This document shows, in pieces, positions 6,902-15,203 of a stretch of 35,642 nucleotides of DNA. The number at the start of each line of letters is the position of its first letter. Position 1 is the first letter of the stretch. The notes under the pieces are model-generated. The model was not told the origin of the DNA. It searched no databases and saw only the letters and a list, made by a program, of their open reading frames with translations. Source of the DNA: an uncultured Pseudobutyrivibrio sp. (GTDB lineage: Bacteria; Bacillota; Clostridia; Lachnospirales; Lachnospiraceae); assembly GCA_946403965.1 (NCBI GenBank), contig CAMJBT010000029.1:1-35642 (forward strand). The letters run 5' to 3'. A program made the position numbers and the translations under genes.

Positions 6902-8170
6902 TCGCTGATTAAGAATCATACCTGAGTATGCACTGGTAGCATAAGGAGCTGTCAGTGACTTGCCAGGGTTCTTGTATTCAACTATGGCTTTGTCTACATA
7001 AGCCATAGGATTTATTGAAGCTTTAGAGGCCGCCGCTCTGATGGCGGTCTTTAATTCGTTAAGAACAGTGAAGGCCTGAGCTTTGTCGGTGCTGTTTATT
7101 ACTTCAGAAAGCTTTTGCTTGTCCAAAGAAAGATGGCCTTCTGCATTCATTGTAATTCCAGCGAAAGCCAGGCTACCAGCCATGCTTCTAGCGATGGAAG
7201 ACATCTCGTTGAACAGGGTACGATTTTGATGTGTGCCTGTGTATTTCAGCCCGACATCTATCATTCCATTATAGCTATCCAGCAATTGATTCACACCATC
7301 TGAAAGAGCTTCAGTATCGTTCATAAGACCAACTGTAACCTCTCCATGTGTAGGAGCCTTCAACTCTAGCTCATAGGCTTTGTTGACTGTAAAGGTGTTG
7401 GATAATGACTGATGCTGCACACCGTTTAAAGTGAAATCTGAGTTGCTAGGCTGTTGGGTAATTCTATCTAGGCCAAGTATATCAAGCTCTCTACGGGAAA
7501 TAGTAGAGGTGATATTGAACAAGGTAGTCTCATCTTCTGAAATGCCAGTGGACTTGGAGTTAATCTGGATGGCATTGGATTCATTTCTGTCAGCAATCAG
7601 CTGTGCACTAAGGCCTACGTCTGAAGTGTTGATTAATCGAACCAGTTTGTTTTGTACATTGAGATTATTCTCGCCTGGATTGACATTAAACTGGAACTCA
7701 TAGGAATGATTTCTGATGTCTAAATCGAAGGAATATTGGCCTGGCCTAAAGTCCTGATCATTAGGATTCAGGAAGTTGCCTGTGTTGATTTGAGGCTTTG
7801 CCAAAGCATTAACTTCGATTGTGAAATCATCTACATCAGATTCCTTGTCCCCTATATATCTGGCATCAACAGTATCTGGATTCGAAGAGGAAGCCACACG
7901 CTTGTCAAGAACAGAGGCGATATCGTCATCAGCAGATGAAAGGTTCGAAACTGAAAGAGACATATTGTTGGCATGCTCTTTAATATCAATCGCAAACTGA
8001 CCCATGTCCTCGGTGTCTTTAAGCTTGTAGAGAGGAGAGTCTTTGTTTGTCTTTACTATTCTGTTGTATGTGTCACGTAACTCACTTTTTTTGTGTGATT
8101 CGTAACGAGATCCTATGGAGCTACCATAGGTCGTCATGAAATAATTGTACGCTGTATCAATGCGTGACAT
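6896..8170 (-). CDS. FliD-like flagellar hook-associated or cap protein, divergent N-terminus
   Basis: The middle resembles FliD. FTIEVNALAKPQ fits the FliD N-terminal core, and FNVNPGENNLNVQNKLVRLI with LSAQLIADRNE and IQINSKSTG fits the flagellin hook IN motif. Later, ALSDGVNQLLDSYNGMIDV resembles the start of the FliD C-terminal region. What differs is the N-terminus: instead of the usual short D0 segment it begins MSRIDTAYNYFMTTYGSSIG with about 90 extra residues. At 424 residues it is near the lower end for FliD. The start is supported by AAAGGAGGG upstream on the minus strand. It is convergent with the flagellin glycosyltransferase genes and apparently monocistronic. It may be a filament-cap paralogue or a secreted flagellar accessory protein. 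Confidence 0.72.
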   Translation of the reverse strand: MSRIDTAYNYFMTTYGSSIGSRYESHKKSELRDTYNRIVKTNKDSPLYKLKDTEDMGQFAIDIKEHANNMSLSVSNLSSADDDIASVLDKRVASSSNPDTVDARYIGDKESDVDDFTIEVNALAKPQINTGNFLNPNDQDFRPGQYSFDLDIRNHSYEFQFNVNPGENNLNVQNKLVRLINTSDVGLSAQLIADRNESNAIQINSKSTGISEDETTLFNITSTISRRELDILGLDRITQQPSNSDFTLNGVQHQSLSNTFTVNKAYELELKAPTHGEVTVGLMNDTEALSDGVNQLLDSYNGMIDVGLKYTGTHQNRTLFNEMSSIARSMAGSLAFAGITMNAEGHLSLDKQKLSEVINSTDKAQAFTVLNELKTAIRAAASKASINPMAYVDKAIVEYKNPGKSLTAPYATSAYSGMILNQRL

Positions 8171-8361
8171 AAGACGTCCCTCCTTTCTTCCATGAATAAA
8201 AAGCCTTCGACATTCCTTTGTCTACTATGGGACATAGAAAACGATACATATACTTATAGTTACTATCATAATACCACATGTCAAGCAATTTGAAAACCCA
8301 CTAGGTTTAGTAATGTTTTCTGATAATATATCTAAATATTGCGAAAAAACAGTTTTGGGAT

Positions 8362-8393
8362 AAAAAAGGTCTAGGCTTAAAAACCTAGACCTT
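8362..8393 (-). terminator. Terminator of the leftward operon
   Basis: On the minus strand AAGGTCTAGG (8393-8384) pairs with CCTAGACCTT (8375-8366) around an 8-nt loop and is followed by T residues (read from the A-run 8362-8367). It lies just after the acetyltransferase stop, ending the three-gene leftward unit. Confidence 0.85.
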
Positions 8394-8400
8394 AAAAGGA

Positions 8401-8934
8401 TTATTCTTTAATTCGAATTATTTTGGCTGGATTTCCAGCAACTGTAGCCTGTGCAGGAACATCGTGTGTAACTACAGCGTTTGCACCGATGATAGCGTTT
8501 TTACCAACAGTAATAGGTCCGATGACAGCAGCACCTGCACCGATATCAACACCATCTTCAATCACAGGCACACCACGTCCGTTTGTACCTACAACAGAGC
8601 CCTGACGAATAGTAACATTGTTGCCAATGACTGCATCAGTGTGAATTACAATACATGAGAAATGATCAATCATAAATCCGGAACCGATATGCTTTACATG
8701 GCTTGGAATGTCGATGCCATACTTTACAGAAACACTGTGGAAACGAAGTCTGGTGAGAAAAGCCAGTGGCTTCATCCATTTGTGAGAGTTCTGATAGCAC
8801 AGCTTGCGATACCAATAACTCCATGCATATCCAGGTTTCATTTTGTATATTTTGTAGTGAGCCAGAAATGATGGATTGTCAGAATATCTTTTATAATCAC
8901 TTTCCAGCAATGCTTTGTATTCTTGTTTTGTCAT
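8401..8934 (-). CDS. Hexapeptide-repeat O-acetyltransferase (serine acetyltransferase-like)
   Basis: Residues about 75-177 show the left-handed beta-helix hexapeptide pattern: IGSGFMIDH, AVIGNNVTIRQGSVVGTNGRG, VDIGAGAAVIGPITVGKNAIIG, then the C-terminal VAGNPAKII. H90 in MIDHFSCIVIH sits where the catalytic His of CysE-type enzymes lies. The N-terminal 70 residues are helical but shorter than in true CysE serine acetyltransferases of about 250 residues. With a glycosyltransferase just upstream in the same operon, acetyl transfer from acetyl-CoA to a sugar or glycan is more likely than cysteine synthesis. The start has GAGGT at good spacing on the minus strand. It is the last gene of the operon. 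Confidence 0.85.
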   Translation of the reverse strand: MTKQEYKALLESDYKRYSDNPSFLAHYKIYKMKPGYAWSYWYRKLCYQNSHKWMKPLAFLTRLRFHSVSVKYGIDIPSHVKHIGSGFMIDHFSCIVIHTDAVIGNNVTIRQGSVVGTNGRGVPVIEDGVDIGAGAAVIGPITVGKNAIIGANAVVTHDVPAQATVAGNPAKIIRIKE

Positions 8935-8980
8935 TATGCAAACCTCAAAAGATTAATTAATAATGGTGAACCTGATGCAA

Positions 8981-10030
8981 TTATCTAACAGAATTGTAAA
9001 TATCAAAAAGTGTATTGCAATAGTCCTTGATATTATTATATTCCATGGCTCTTTTTAAAGCACCCTCAGATTTTGATTTGTATAATGGTTCATTCTCTAA
9101 AAGCTGAGTTATGGTAGAAACATATGATTCCACATCTGAACAAACACATCCACAACTGTCATCAATAATGTTTATCAATCCGCCATTTGACGTACCTACC
9201 ACAGGCTTGCCAAGTGCCATAGCCTCTAATGCAACCAGGCCGAAGCCTTCCCATTTTGATGGCATAATCTGTACTTTGGTGCTAGCCATATAGTCATAGA
9301 CATTTTTGTTGAAGCCTTCCAGAATCAGCTTTCCTTCCAGGTGATTGTCAGCCACATATTTTGTAAGACTATCAAAATAATCTCCGTCTCCAACCATTCG
9401 TGCTACCTGGATTTTCCCTGTTGAAATCAATTCTTTTGCAACTTCAGCTACAAGCATTGGATTCTTCTGTTCGACAAGGCGACCAACAAATAGCAGCTCG
9501 GACTTATATTTGTCTGTGCCAACATTGTCTTTGTTTACTTGAGAAACAACCCCATCCACTGAAAATGGATTCCCAACTATTGTGATAGGGCATTTCAGCT
9601 TATTTGTGTAGCGAAACTCATCTTTTACAGCATCAGAAACCATTAGAATATGGTCGATATATTTGCAGGCCATAAGATATGAAATGGTTTTGTAATGGAA
9701 TTTTTTAATCCAAGGTGGGTTGTTGTGAAGGTGTGAAATTACAGGCACGCGACCTTTAAGAGCAAAACCGCAAAGAACACTTGCAGTGAAATCGTGAGCA
9801 TGAACCACTGTAGGATGAAGTTCATCAACAGCCTTTTTGATTTCGTCAGCTGTAAGGGAATCAATGCCACGATAGCAGTCGTATAACCCGATAGAACGAA
9901 GCTTGTCTTCAATAGGACCGTGGGGAGACATGTAGATGAACTCCTCACGGTCTGAAAGCTCTTTTATGATCTGGCATACAACATTCTCAGCGCCAGAATA
10001 GATTTTAGATTTGATTACATGAAGTACCAT
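8981..10030 (-). CDS. GT4 family glycosyltransferase
   Basis: A GT-B retaining glycosyltransferase of 349 residues. The N-terminal acceptor domain starts VLHVIKSKIYSGAENVV and includes VVHAHDFTASVLCG. The C-terminal donor domain has ELLFVGRLVEQKNP and the EX7E segment EGFGLVALEAMALGKPVVG, where the two Glu residues bind the nucleotide sugar. It is clearly related to the protein encoded at 30810-31898: both begin VLHV-KS-YSG-ENV and keep SEL/DLLFVG and PSK-EG-G. The start at 10030 has AGGAGAAT overlapping the end of the lipoprotein gene, five bases away, so translation is probably coupled. It likely builds a surface glycan that the downstream acetyltransferase modifies. Confidence 0.9.
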   Translation of the reverse strand: MVLHVIKSKIYSGAENVVCQIIKELSDREEFIYMSPHGPIEDKLRSIGLYDCYRGIDSLTADEIKKAVDELHPTVVHAHDFTASVLCGFALKGRVPVISHLHNNPPWIKKFHYKTISYLMACKYIDHILMVSDAVKDEFRYTNKLKCPITIVGNPFSVDGVVSQVNKDNVGTDKYKSELLFVGRLVEQKNPMLVAEVAKELISTGKIQVARMVGDGDYFDSLTKYVADNHLEGKLILEGFNKNVYDYMASTKVQIMPSKWEGFGLVALEAMALGKPVVGTSNGGLINIIDDSCGCVCSDVESYVSTITQLLENEPLYKSKSEGALKRAMEYNNIKDYCNTLFDIYNSVR

Positions 10031-10035
10031 AAGAA

Positions 10036-11481
10036 TTATTCTCCTGTAGCAGTGTATCTGGTGGTGGTACTACCATATTCGTAGGTGTCAAGAAATTCTG
10101 AAATTTCGCTGAAGGACTTAGGAAATTCCATGTTAAATTTCTTTGCTATTTCCCCGTTGTACAGTTTCACAGAATCATCAGGATCAACGGAACCGATTTT
10201 GATGGTCTTGATATCTTCCTCGTTAAATACCTTTACGGCTTTCTTTCCAGCAGAATAACCAAGGGCATATGGGTCTGAGAAAAGTGTGACAAGTGCGTGT
10301 TCGCCAATAGTGGTGTCGCCTGCAACAACAGTCACACCAGCATCTTCGGCGATAGTACCAATTGTCTCCATCTGGTCTGAAAGCATGCTTCCAAAAGGAA
10401 TATAGATTGCTGAGCACTCATTACATACCTCCACCATACGGTCTTCTAAGTTGATGCTGTCGATGTTGGCGGCGTCGTTTAGCTCGTCAGTGGAAGCTTC
10501 TGGGCTGTTTTTATCGGTGGAAACTTCTTTATCTGAAGACTTTTCATCTTTAGAGTCCTTGGAAGAATCTGTTTTGTCATCTTCAGCAGTATCCTTGGTA
10601 CTATCTTCTTCAGAAGGAGTCATATCTGGTACAACCTTACCTCCATTCCAAAACTGTGAAACAAGAGCAACTCTGGTTGATGATGTAGAGTTAAGACCAA
10701 GGCTACCTTCTTCGCCAAGAGGAATAACATCATTGTCCATCCCAGCCTTTGCAGAAGAAGCTACATATTTACTAGGAGTGAGAGCGATAGAGCTCTGAGC
10801 TTCCTTCTCTACAGTTACATTTTTGGTGGCAGGAATCAAGTATTCTTTCCAAGGAATGCCTGCCTGATCCAAATATGCTTCGAATATTTCGTTTTGATAA
10901 ATGGCATCAGTATCTTCTGGTGAGAAGAGGATGCCTACAGTCTGCAAATCCTCAGTGGCTTCAATCATAAGTGAAACCTGATCCACAATGCTAGGTTTGC
11001 TGCTGACACCAGTGACATTAGTGCCTGTGGTTTTGTCCCATGATTTGCCGTTTAAAGTTGGAATACGTAGTGTACCCTTGAAATCGATAATTCCTGTGGC
11101 AACAATTGGGATGTTGTCTGTGGATGATTTGGCAGAAACCAAAGTGGATTTTCCTGCTGTGAAAATCATATCTGGAGATTTAGCGATAGCACCGGCAGCA
11201 ATTTGATCGCTGGAAAGCTTTTCACTGACAGCTGATGTGGTGATTTTGAAATGATCTTCACCAAGATAATCCGTGAGGCAGTCGGAAAAGCCTTGTAAAA
11301 GAATTCGATTGTAGGTATTGTCTTCCGACAAAAGTGCTGATATATTATACGAATGTGAATCCGATTCGGATTCTTCTGTTACCTCATTTATATTTGGTTT
11401 GCTATCTGATTTGCCGCCACAACCTATCATGGAAAAGGCAAGTGAAGCAGCCAAAGTCAAAGTTAAAAATCTTTTTTTCAT
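10036..11481 (-). CDS. Substrate-binding lipoprotein (ABC_sub_bind type) with internal acidic linker
   Basis: A lipoprotein signal peptide is plain: KKRF, a hydrophobic stretch, then lipobox MIGC with C21 as the lipid-modified residue. The rest resembles the PF04392 periplasmic-binding fold: DNIPIVATGIIDFKG, TVGILFSPEDTDA, then AIYIPFGSMLSDQMETI, GVTVVAGDTTIG and DPYALGYSAGKKAV. Between the halves, residues about 287-338 are a low-complexity Ser/Asp/Glu/Lys linker (DSSKDSKDEKSSDKE) not normal for this fold, making the protein 481 residues instead of about 320. No permease or ATPase gene is nearby; the partners downstream are a glycosyltransferase and an acetyltransferase. It starts behind AAAGGA on the minus strand. 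It may be an orphan sensor or binding protein. Confidence 0.82.
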   Translation of the reverse strand: MKKRFLTLTLAASLAFSMIGCGGKSDSKPNINEVTEESESDSHSYNISALLSEDNTYNRILLQGFSDCLTDYLGEDHFKITTSAVSEKLSSDQIAAGAIAKSPDMIFTAGKSTLVSAKSSTDNIPIVATGIIDFKGTLRIPTLNGKSWDKTTGTNVTGVSSKPSIVDQVSLMIEATEDLQTVGILFSPEDTDAIYQNEIFEAYLDQAGIPWKEYLIPATKNVTVEKEAQSSIALTPSKYVASSAKAGMDNDVIPLGEEGSLGLNSTSSTRVALVSQFWNGGKVVPDMTPSEEDSTKDTAEDDKTDSSKDSKDEKSSDKEVSTDKNSPEASTDELNDAANIDSINLEDRMVEVCNECSAIYIPFGSMLSDQMETIGTIAEDAGVTVVAGDTTIGEHALVTLFSDPYALGYSAGKKAVKVFNEEDIKTIKIGSVDPDDSVKLYNGEIAKKFNMEFPKSFSEISEFLDTYEYGSTTTRYTATGE

Positions 11482-11552
11482 ATTTAAATCCTTTTTGTTT
11501 TTAAAATTTCCATAAGGGAAATAGAATGTCCATTTCGGACCAATGTTACTAA

Positions 11553-11581
11553 ATTTTAATTTCTAATTATAAATAAGTCAA
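11553..11581 (-). promoter_or_regulatory. Sigma-A promoter of the leftward operon
   Basis: On the minus strand TTGACT (11581-11576), a 17-base spacer and TAAAAT (11558-11553) match the vegetative consensus at five of six positions each. The start of transcription would fall near 11546, leaving a leader of about 65 nt that contains a small hairpin (GTCC and GGAC, 11529-11540). Confidence 0.75.
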
Positions 11582-11595
11582 TAAAGGAGAATAAC

Positions 11596-12330
11596 TTGAT
11601 TCATAATATAAGGAACATTATAAACCCTGTTCTTACCTTATTATATCCAAAACGTTGCGTTGCATGCGATAAAGTTTTATTAAAAATAGAAAAAGAAGCA
11701 GGGCTATGTAGGGAATGTTTAAAGAAAGTGAAGCTGGTGGGACCATCTTATTGCATGACTTGTGGCACACCAATAGCAAACGATGCTAAAGAGTTGTGTG
11801 GCAATTGTGAGAAAATTAACCACATATTCATTCAAAATCGAGCCATATTTCAATACACAGGTGATATGAAAAAGGCTATGTATAGATTTAAATATTCCAA
11901 TAAACGCTGCTACGGCAAGGTTTTTGCTATGTATGCCAATCGATATTACGGACGATGGATAAGAGAAAATAAAATAGATGCAATTGTACCTGTTCCTATG
12001 TACAAAAAGAAAGAAAAATGTCGTGGATATAATCAGGCAGCGGTATTTGCAAAGGAAATTAGCGCATTAACAGGGATACCAGTAGCTGATGAAATTGTCA
12101 GACGAGATTCAGATACGGTTGCAATGAAACGATTAAATAGCCTAAAAAGAAAGAAAAATCTGTTAAAAGCTTTCAGTTTACAGAAAAATGTTGTACAATT
12201 TAGAAAAGTACTTATAGTTGATGATATTTATACAACTGGAACAACAATGGACGAAGTAGCCAAAGTGCTTAAGAGTGGGGGAGTGAAAGAATTATTTGGC
12301 ATGTGCGTCTGCATCGGAGAAATGCAGTAG
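11596..12330 (+). CDS. comF: ComF family phosphoribosyltransferase-like protein
   Basis: ComFC-type protein of 244 residues. The N-terminal zinc-finger part has CVACDK, CRECL, CMTCG and CGNCE. The C-terminal phosphoribosyltransferase fold carries the PRPP-binding motif VLIVDDIYTTGTT and the upstream IVPVPMYKKKEKCRGYNQA segment. The family is needed for DNA uptake in competent bacteria. Translation starts at a TTG preceded by AAAGGAGA (11583-11590) with five bases between; no ATG fits. The gene pair comF then a yvyF-like gene is the order seen in Bacillus beside flgM, linking competence and flagellar genes; here no flgM follows. Confidence 0.92.
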   Translation: MIHNIRNIINPVLTLLYPKRCVACDKVLLKIEKEAGLCRECLKKVKLVGPSYCMTCGTPIANDAKELCGNCEKINHIFIQNRAIFQYTGDMKKAMYRFKYSNKRCYGKVFAMYANRYYGRWIRENKIDAIVPVPMYKKKEKCRGYNQAAVFAKEISALTGIPVADEIVRRDSDTVAMKRLNSLKRKKNLLKAFSLQKNVVQFRKVLIVDDIYTTGTTMDEVAKVLKSGGVKELFGMCVCIGEMQ

Positions 12331-12344
12331 AGGAGGTATAACCT

Positions 12345-12752
12345 ATGGAAGTGCGTAACTGTAGAAATTGTGGAAGACTTTTTAATTACCTTGGAGGCAT
12401 GAATATTTGTCCTGCGTGCCGTGATGAGGTGGAAAAGAAATTCCAGGATGTCAAGGAGTACATTAGGGAAAATCCTCGTGCCAACATTCAAGAGATTGCT
12501 GAAGCTAACGATGTATCTACCAGCCAGATTAGGCAATGGATTCGTGAGGAGCGCCTTCAGTTTGCAGATGATTCTCCAATGGGAATTGAATGTGAAATCT
12601 GTGGAGCTACTATCAAAACAGGTAAGTATTGTGATAACTGCAAGGCAAACACAGCAAATGCTCTTGCAAAGTCAATCGAAAAACCACAAGCACCAGAAGC
12701 TCCAAAACCAAAGCCAAAGAAAGAAAACAAAATGCGTTTCTTACAAGATTAA
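12345..12752 (+). CDS. YvyF-like flagellar-operon zinc-ribbon protein
   Basis: A 135-residue protein. It starts with a zinc ribbon (CRNCGR, later CPACRDEV), followed by a helix-turn-helix-like segment at residues about 45-68 (IQEIAEANDVSTSQIRQWI), a second pair of CxxC motifs (CEICG and CDNC), and a Pro/Lys-rich tail (APEAPKPKPKKENK). This matches the flagellar operon protein YvyF type found after comFC in Bacillus. AGAGGAGGT lies just before ATG and only 14 bases separate it from comF, so the two are co-transcribed. The presumed DNA-binding helix suggests a regulatory role, but its function is not established. Confidence 0.8.
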   Translation: MEVRNCRNCGRLFNYLGGMNICPACRDEVEKKFQDVKEYIRENPRANIQEIAEANDVSTSQIRQWIREERLQFADDSPMGIECEICGATIKTGKYCDNCKANTANALAKSIEKPQAPEAPKPKPKKENKMRFLQD

Positions 12753-12761
12753 AAAATTCAG

Positions 12762-12790
12762 TGCCTGCCGGATTTGCCGGCAGGCATTTT
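12762..12790 (+). terminator. Rho-independent terminator after the comF-yvyF pair
   Basis: TGCCTGCCGG (12762-12771) is a perfect complement of CCGGCAGGCA (12777-12786) around a 5-nt loop, followed by TTTT and T-rich sequence. An A-run on the 5' side makes it possibly bidirectional. Confidence 0.88.
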
Positions 12791-12819
12791 GTTGTCAAAA
12801 ATAACATCAAAACCCTAGT

Positions 12820-12848
12820 TTTATTTTATGATTATTTTATGCTATACT
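12820..12848 (+). promoter_or_regulatory. Probable sigma-A promoter of the c-di-AMP operon
   Basis: TATACT (12843-12848) is preceded by TG at 12840-12841, giving an extended -10 element. A weak -35 (TTTATT, 12820-12825) lies 17 bases upstream. It would drive the long rightward series starting at 12937. Confidence 0.55.
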
Positions 12849-12857
12849 GATTCTGAT

Positions 12858-12875
12858 TTAGTGTGACTTAGTGTG
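12858..12875. repeat. Direct repeats one helical turn apart downstream of the promoter
   Basis: TTAGTGTG occurs at 12858-12865 and 12868-12875, a 10-base period, directly downstream of the -10 box. Such an arrangement near the transcription start would suit a repressor operator. A hairpin with a TTCG loop (TCTGG 12902-12906, CCAGA 12911-12915) follows in the leader. Confidence 0.4.
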
Positions 12876-12936
12876 GGTATTTCTAAATATCCCATTACAA
12901 TTCTGGTTCGCCAGACTATAAATAAGGGGTTAATGT

Positions 12937-13389
12937 ATGATTAATGAAGAACGCGTAAGGCACATGACCTCCATGGCTATCTTCGAAAAGGAGCATGGCC
13001 CGGAGTATCAGCCAATGATGCGCTATTCAAAGAAAGAATATATTGCTCTGCATGGATGGGGAGGCTTCCTGGCTGGTACCATCTTTTTCGGAGCAGTTTA
13101 TGCATGTATAGTTTTATATCTAGTTAGCAATGTCATTGAAAATCTCAATACAATGTATTTACTAATCATTGCTTTGGCCGGCCTGCTTGCTTATGCAGCA
13201 TACATAATCATTCATGTGCATGGTGCCAGAGTCAGAGCAGCCAGACGCTACAAGAGAGGTCAGCGCCTCATCAAAGAGCTTGGCTCAAAATATACAAAGC
13301 TTACCAAGATGTACGAAAATGAGCTTCAGCAAACAAAGCCTTTGCTGGCCAGAGATTCAGACGAAGAAAAGGGACTAGAGGATTTATAA
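12937..13389 (+). CDS. Small membrane protein of unknown function
   Basis: A 150-residue protein with a short cytoplasmic N-terminus, two hydrophobic segments (residues about 41-64 and 72-93; GGFLAGTIFFGAVYACIVLY and MYLLIIALAGLLAYAAYIII) and a basic, helical C-terminal tail (GARVRAARRYKRGQRL) that may bind membrane or nucleic acid. I do not recognise a family. The start has AAGGGG before ATG. The next gene begins immediately after its stop, so the two are likely coupled partners ahead of cdaA. A role in c-di-AMP control or transport is inference from position only. Confidence 0.75.
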   Translation: MINEERVRHMTSMAIFEKEHGPEYQPMMRYSKKEYIALHGWGGFLAGTIFFGAVYACIVLYLVSNVIENLNTMYLLIIALAGLLAYAAYIIIHVHGARVRAARRYKRGQRLIKELGSKYTKLTKMYENELQQTKPLLARDSDEEKGLEDL

Positions 13390-14301
13390 ATGAATGCTTT
13401 TATTAGTTTACGAGATAATATAAGAAGATTTGTGCTTTCAAGGGAGATGCTCTTCTTAAAAATATGGAGTGGTCTTGTTGCTTTTGTAGGTCTTATGTGT
13501 ATCCGCTCCAATTTCGGACACAACAAGCAAATCAGCCAGATTTGGGTTTCTATTATAATCGCAATTATCTGCGCATTCTTCCCAATGCAGGGTGTATCAA
13601 CAGTTCTTGTTATCGTGCTGCTGATTGATTTGATAGCACTGAGTCCACAGGTTGCAATCGTGGCTCTTGGCCTTTTGATTGCAGGCTATTTTGTTTGCGC
13701 TTATTTTGGCAGCAAGAACACCTACAACATGATAGCAGTGCCAATTTGCTACAGCTTTAATGCACCTTTTGTCGTGCCTCTTGGAGCAGGCCTGATGTCC
13801 AATATAAACGAGCTTGCATCAGTTGTTTGGGGTTCGGTTATTGCATTTTTTCTTCATGTAATCAAGGATAACACCACAGCTATCGTGGATGAGACATCAG
13901 AGGTTTCTGCAATTTCACTTATTCAGGAACAGATGCTTACCAACAGAATGTTTTGGTTCTTTATTATAGCTATGGTGGCTATGTATGTAGTTGTTTATAT
14001 GCTTAGACAATCCAGCATCAACATGTCATGGATGATTGCCAATGCTGCAGGTGTGGCTGTGGAATTTATAATCATGCTTGCTGGATATCTCCTTACAAGT
14101 CAAAAATCAGAGATTCCAGGGCTTATCATTGGAAATCTCCTTGTTATATTAGTAGGTTTGCTTTTGAATTACTTTGTTCTTGATTTGGACTATTCTCGAA
14201 TCGAGAAGGTTCAGTTTGAAGATGATGATTATTATTACTACGTAACAGCAGTTCCAAAAATCAGAATTGCTGAAGAAGACAAGGAAATTAAGAAGATTTA
14301 A
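13390..14301 (+). CDS. Multi-spanning membrane protein of unknown function
   Basis: A 303-residue protein with about eight hydrophobic segments, such as IWVSIIIAIICAFFPMQGV, VAIVALGLLIAGYFVCAYF and GLIIGNLLVILVGLLLNYFV, then an acidic, Tyr-rich cytoplasmic tail (FEDDDYYYYVTAVPKI). No transporter signature motif is visible. It starts at the base after the previous stop, and cdaA follows after 35 bases. It is probably an inner-membrane partner of the preceding small protein. Permease-like annotations are possible by hydrophobicity alone, but I would not assign a substrate. Confidence 0.75.
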   Translation: MNAFISLRDNIRRFVLSREMLFLKIWSGLVAFVGLMCIRSNFGHNKQISQIWVSIIIAIICAFFPMQGVSTVLVIVLLIDLIALSPQVAIVALGLLIAGYFVCAYFGSKNTYNMIAVPICYSFNAPFVVPLGAGLMSNINELASVVWGSVIAFFLHVIKDNTTAIVDETSEVSAISLIQEQMLTNRMFWFFIIAMVAMYVVVYMLRQSSINMSWMIANAAGVAVEFIIMLAGYLLTSQKSEIPGLIIGNLLVILVGLLLNYFVLDLDYSRIEKVQFEDDDYYYYVTAVPKIRIAEEDKEIKKI

Positions 14302-14336
14302 ATATCGCTGAAATATGCTAGAAAGAGGAAGGAACA

Positions 14337-15203
14337 TTGGTAGATTTTGTCAATGCTGTAGATGCCTTCATCGATGATTATTTCAATGTAAATATTCCAG
14401 ATGTTTCCATCACAGACGCAATTGAAGTTATCATAATTGCATATTTTATGTATCATCTGCTGGCTTGGGTTAAAAACAGCAGGGTTTGGATGCTTATCAG
14501 AGGCGTGCTTATTATCATGCTGTTCTTCCTGTTAGCAGCCATCTTCCAGATGAATACCATTTTATGGTTGGGAGAAAAGCTGGTATCAGTGGCAGTGACG
14601 GTACTTATCGTTGTGTTCCAGCCGGAGCTTCGTAGAGCGCTGGAGCAAATCGGTCGTCGTAAAATCACGTCTATTTTCTCATGGAATATTTTGAAGACAG
14701 GCGCAAAGAAGTTTGACGACTCAACAATTGTGGGTCTGGTTACCGCCTGCTATGAAATGGGTGCAGTAAAGACAGGTGCACTTATAGTTGTTGAAAAGGA
14801 TATGCAGCTTACAGAGTTCGAAAGAACTGGCATTGGAATTGATGCCGTAGTCAGTCGCCAGCTCCTCATCAATATTTTTGAAAAGAATACTCCACTTCAC
14901 GATGGAGCTGTCATAGTTCGAGGAGACCGTGTGGTTTCCGCAACATGCTATTTGCCATTATCTGACAACATGGCTCTTTCAAAAGATCTTGGAACTCGCC
15001 ATAGAGCAGCAGTTGGAATTAGTGAGGTTTCTGATTCTCTCACAATTGTTGTTTCAGAGGAAACAGGAACAGTTTCATATGCAAGAGAAGGTCGTATAGT
15101 CAGAGACGTAAAGGAAGACGAACTTATAGCAGAGCTTAAAAGACTACAAAATCCTGATGAACAGCAGCCAGGATTTGAGACAGAAAAGGAGGGCATACTA
15201 TGA
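14337..15203 (+). CDS. cdaA: Membrane diadenylate cyclase CdaA
   Basis: Makes cyclic di-AMP from two ATP at the cytoplasmic face of the membrane. Three hydrophobic segments occupy residues about 20-90 (IEVIIIAYFMYHLL, MLIRGVLIIMLFFLLAAIF, VSVAVTVLIVVF). The DAC domain follows with the catalytic DGA (TPLHDGAVIV) and RHR (LGTRHRAAVGISE) motifs. Length, 288 residues, is normal. Translation begins at a TTG behind AGAGGAAGG; no alternative ATG is near enough. It overlaps cdaR by four bases (ATGA type) and lies in the conserved cdaA-cdaR-glmM order, which ties c-di-AMP to cell-wall precursor supply. Confidence 0.95.
   Translation: MVDFVNAVDAFIDDYFNVNIPDVSITDAIEVIIIAYFMYHLLAWVKNSRVWMLIRGVLIIMLFFLLAAIFQMNTILWLGEKLVSVAVTVLIVVFQPELRRALEQIGRRKITSIFSWNILKTGAKKFDDSTIVGLVTACYEMGAVKTGALIVVEKDMQLTEFERTGIGIDAVVSRQLLINIFEKNTPLHDGAVIVRGDRVVSATCYLPLSDNMALSKDLGTRHRAAVGISEVSDSLTIVVSEETGTVSYAREGRIVRDVKEDELIAELKRLQNPDEQQPGFETEKEGIL

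Noticed and set aside
8254-8284. TTGACA on the minus strand upstream of the FliD-like gene as a -35 box.
   Set aside because: No acceptable -10 box lies 16-18 bases downstream, and no sigma-28 boxes were found either.
10451-10798. A 115-codon open frame on the plus strand.
   Set aside because: It is the complement of the low-complexity Ser/Asp/Lys linker of the lipoprotein gene and has no ribosome site.
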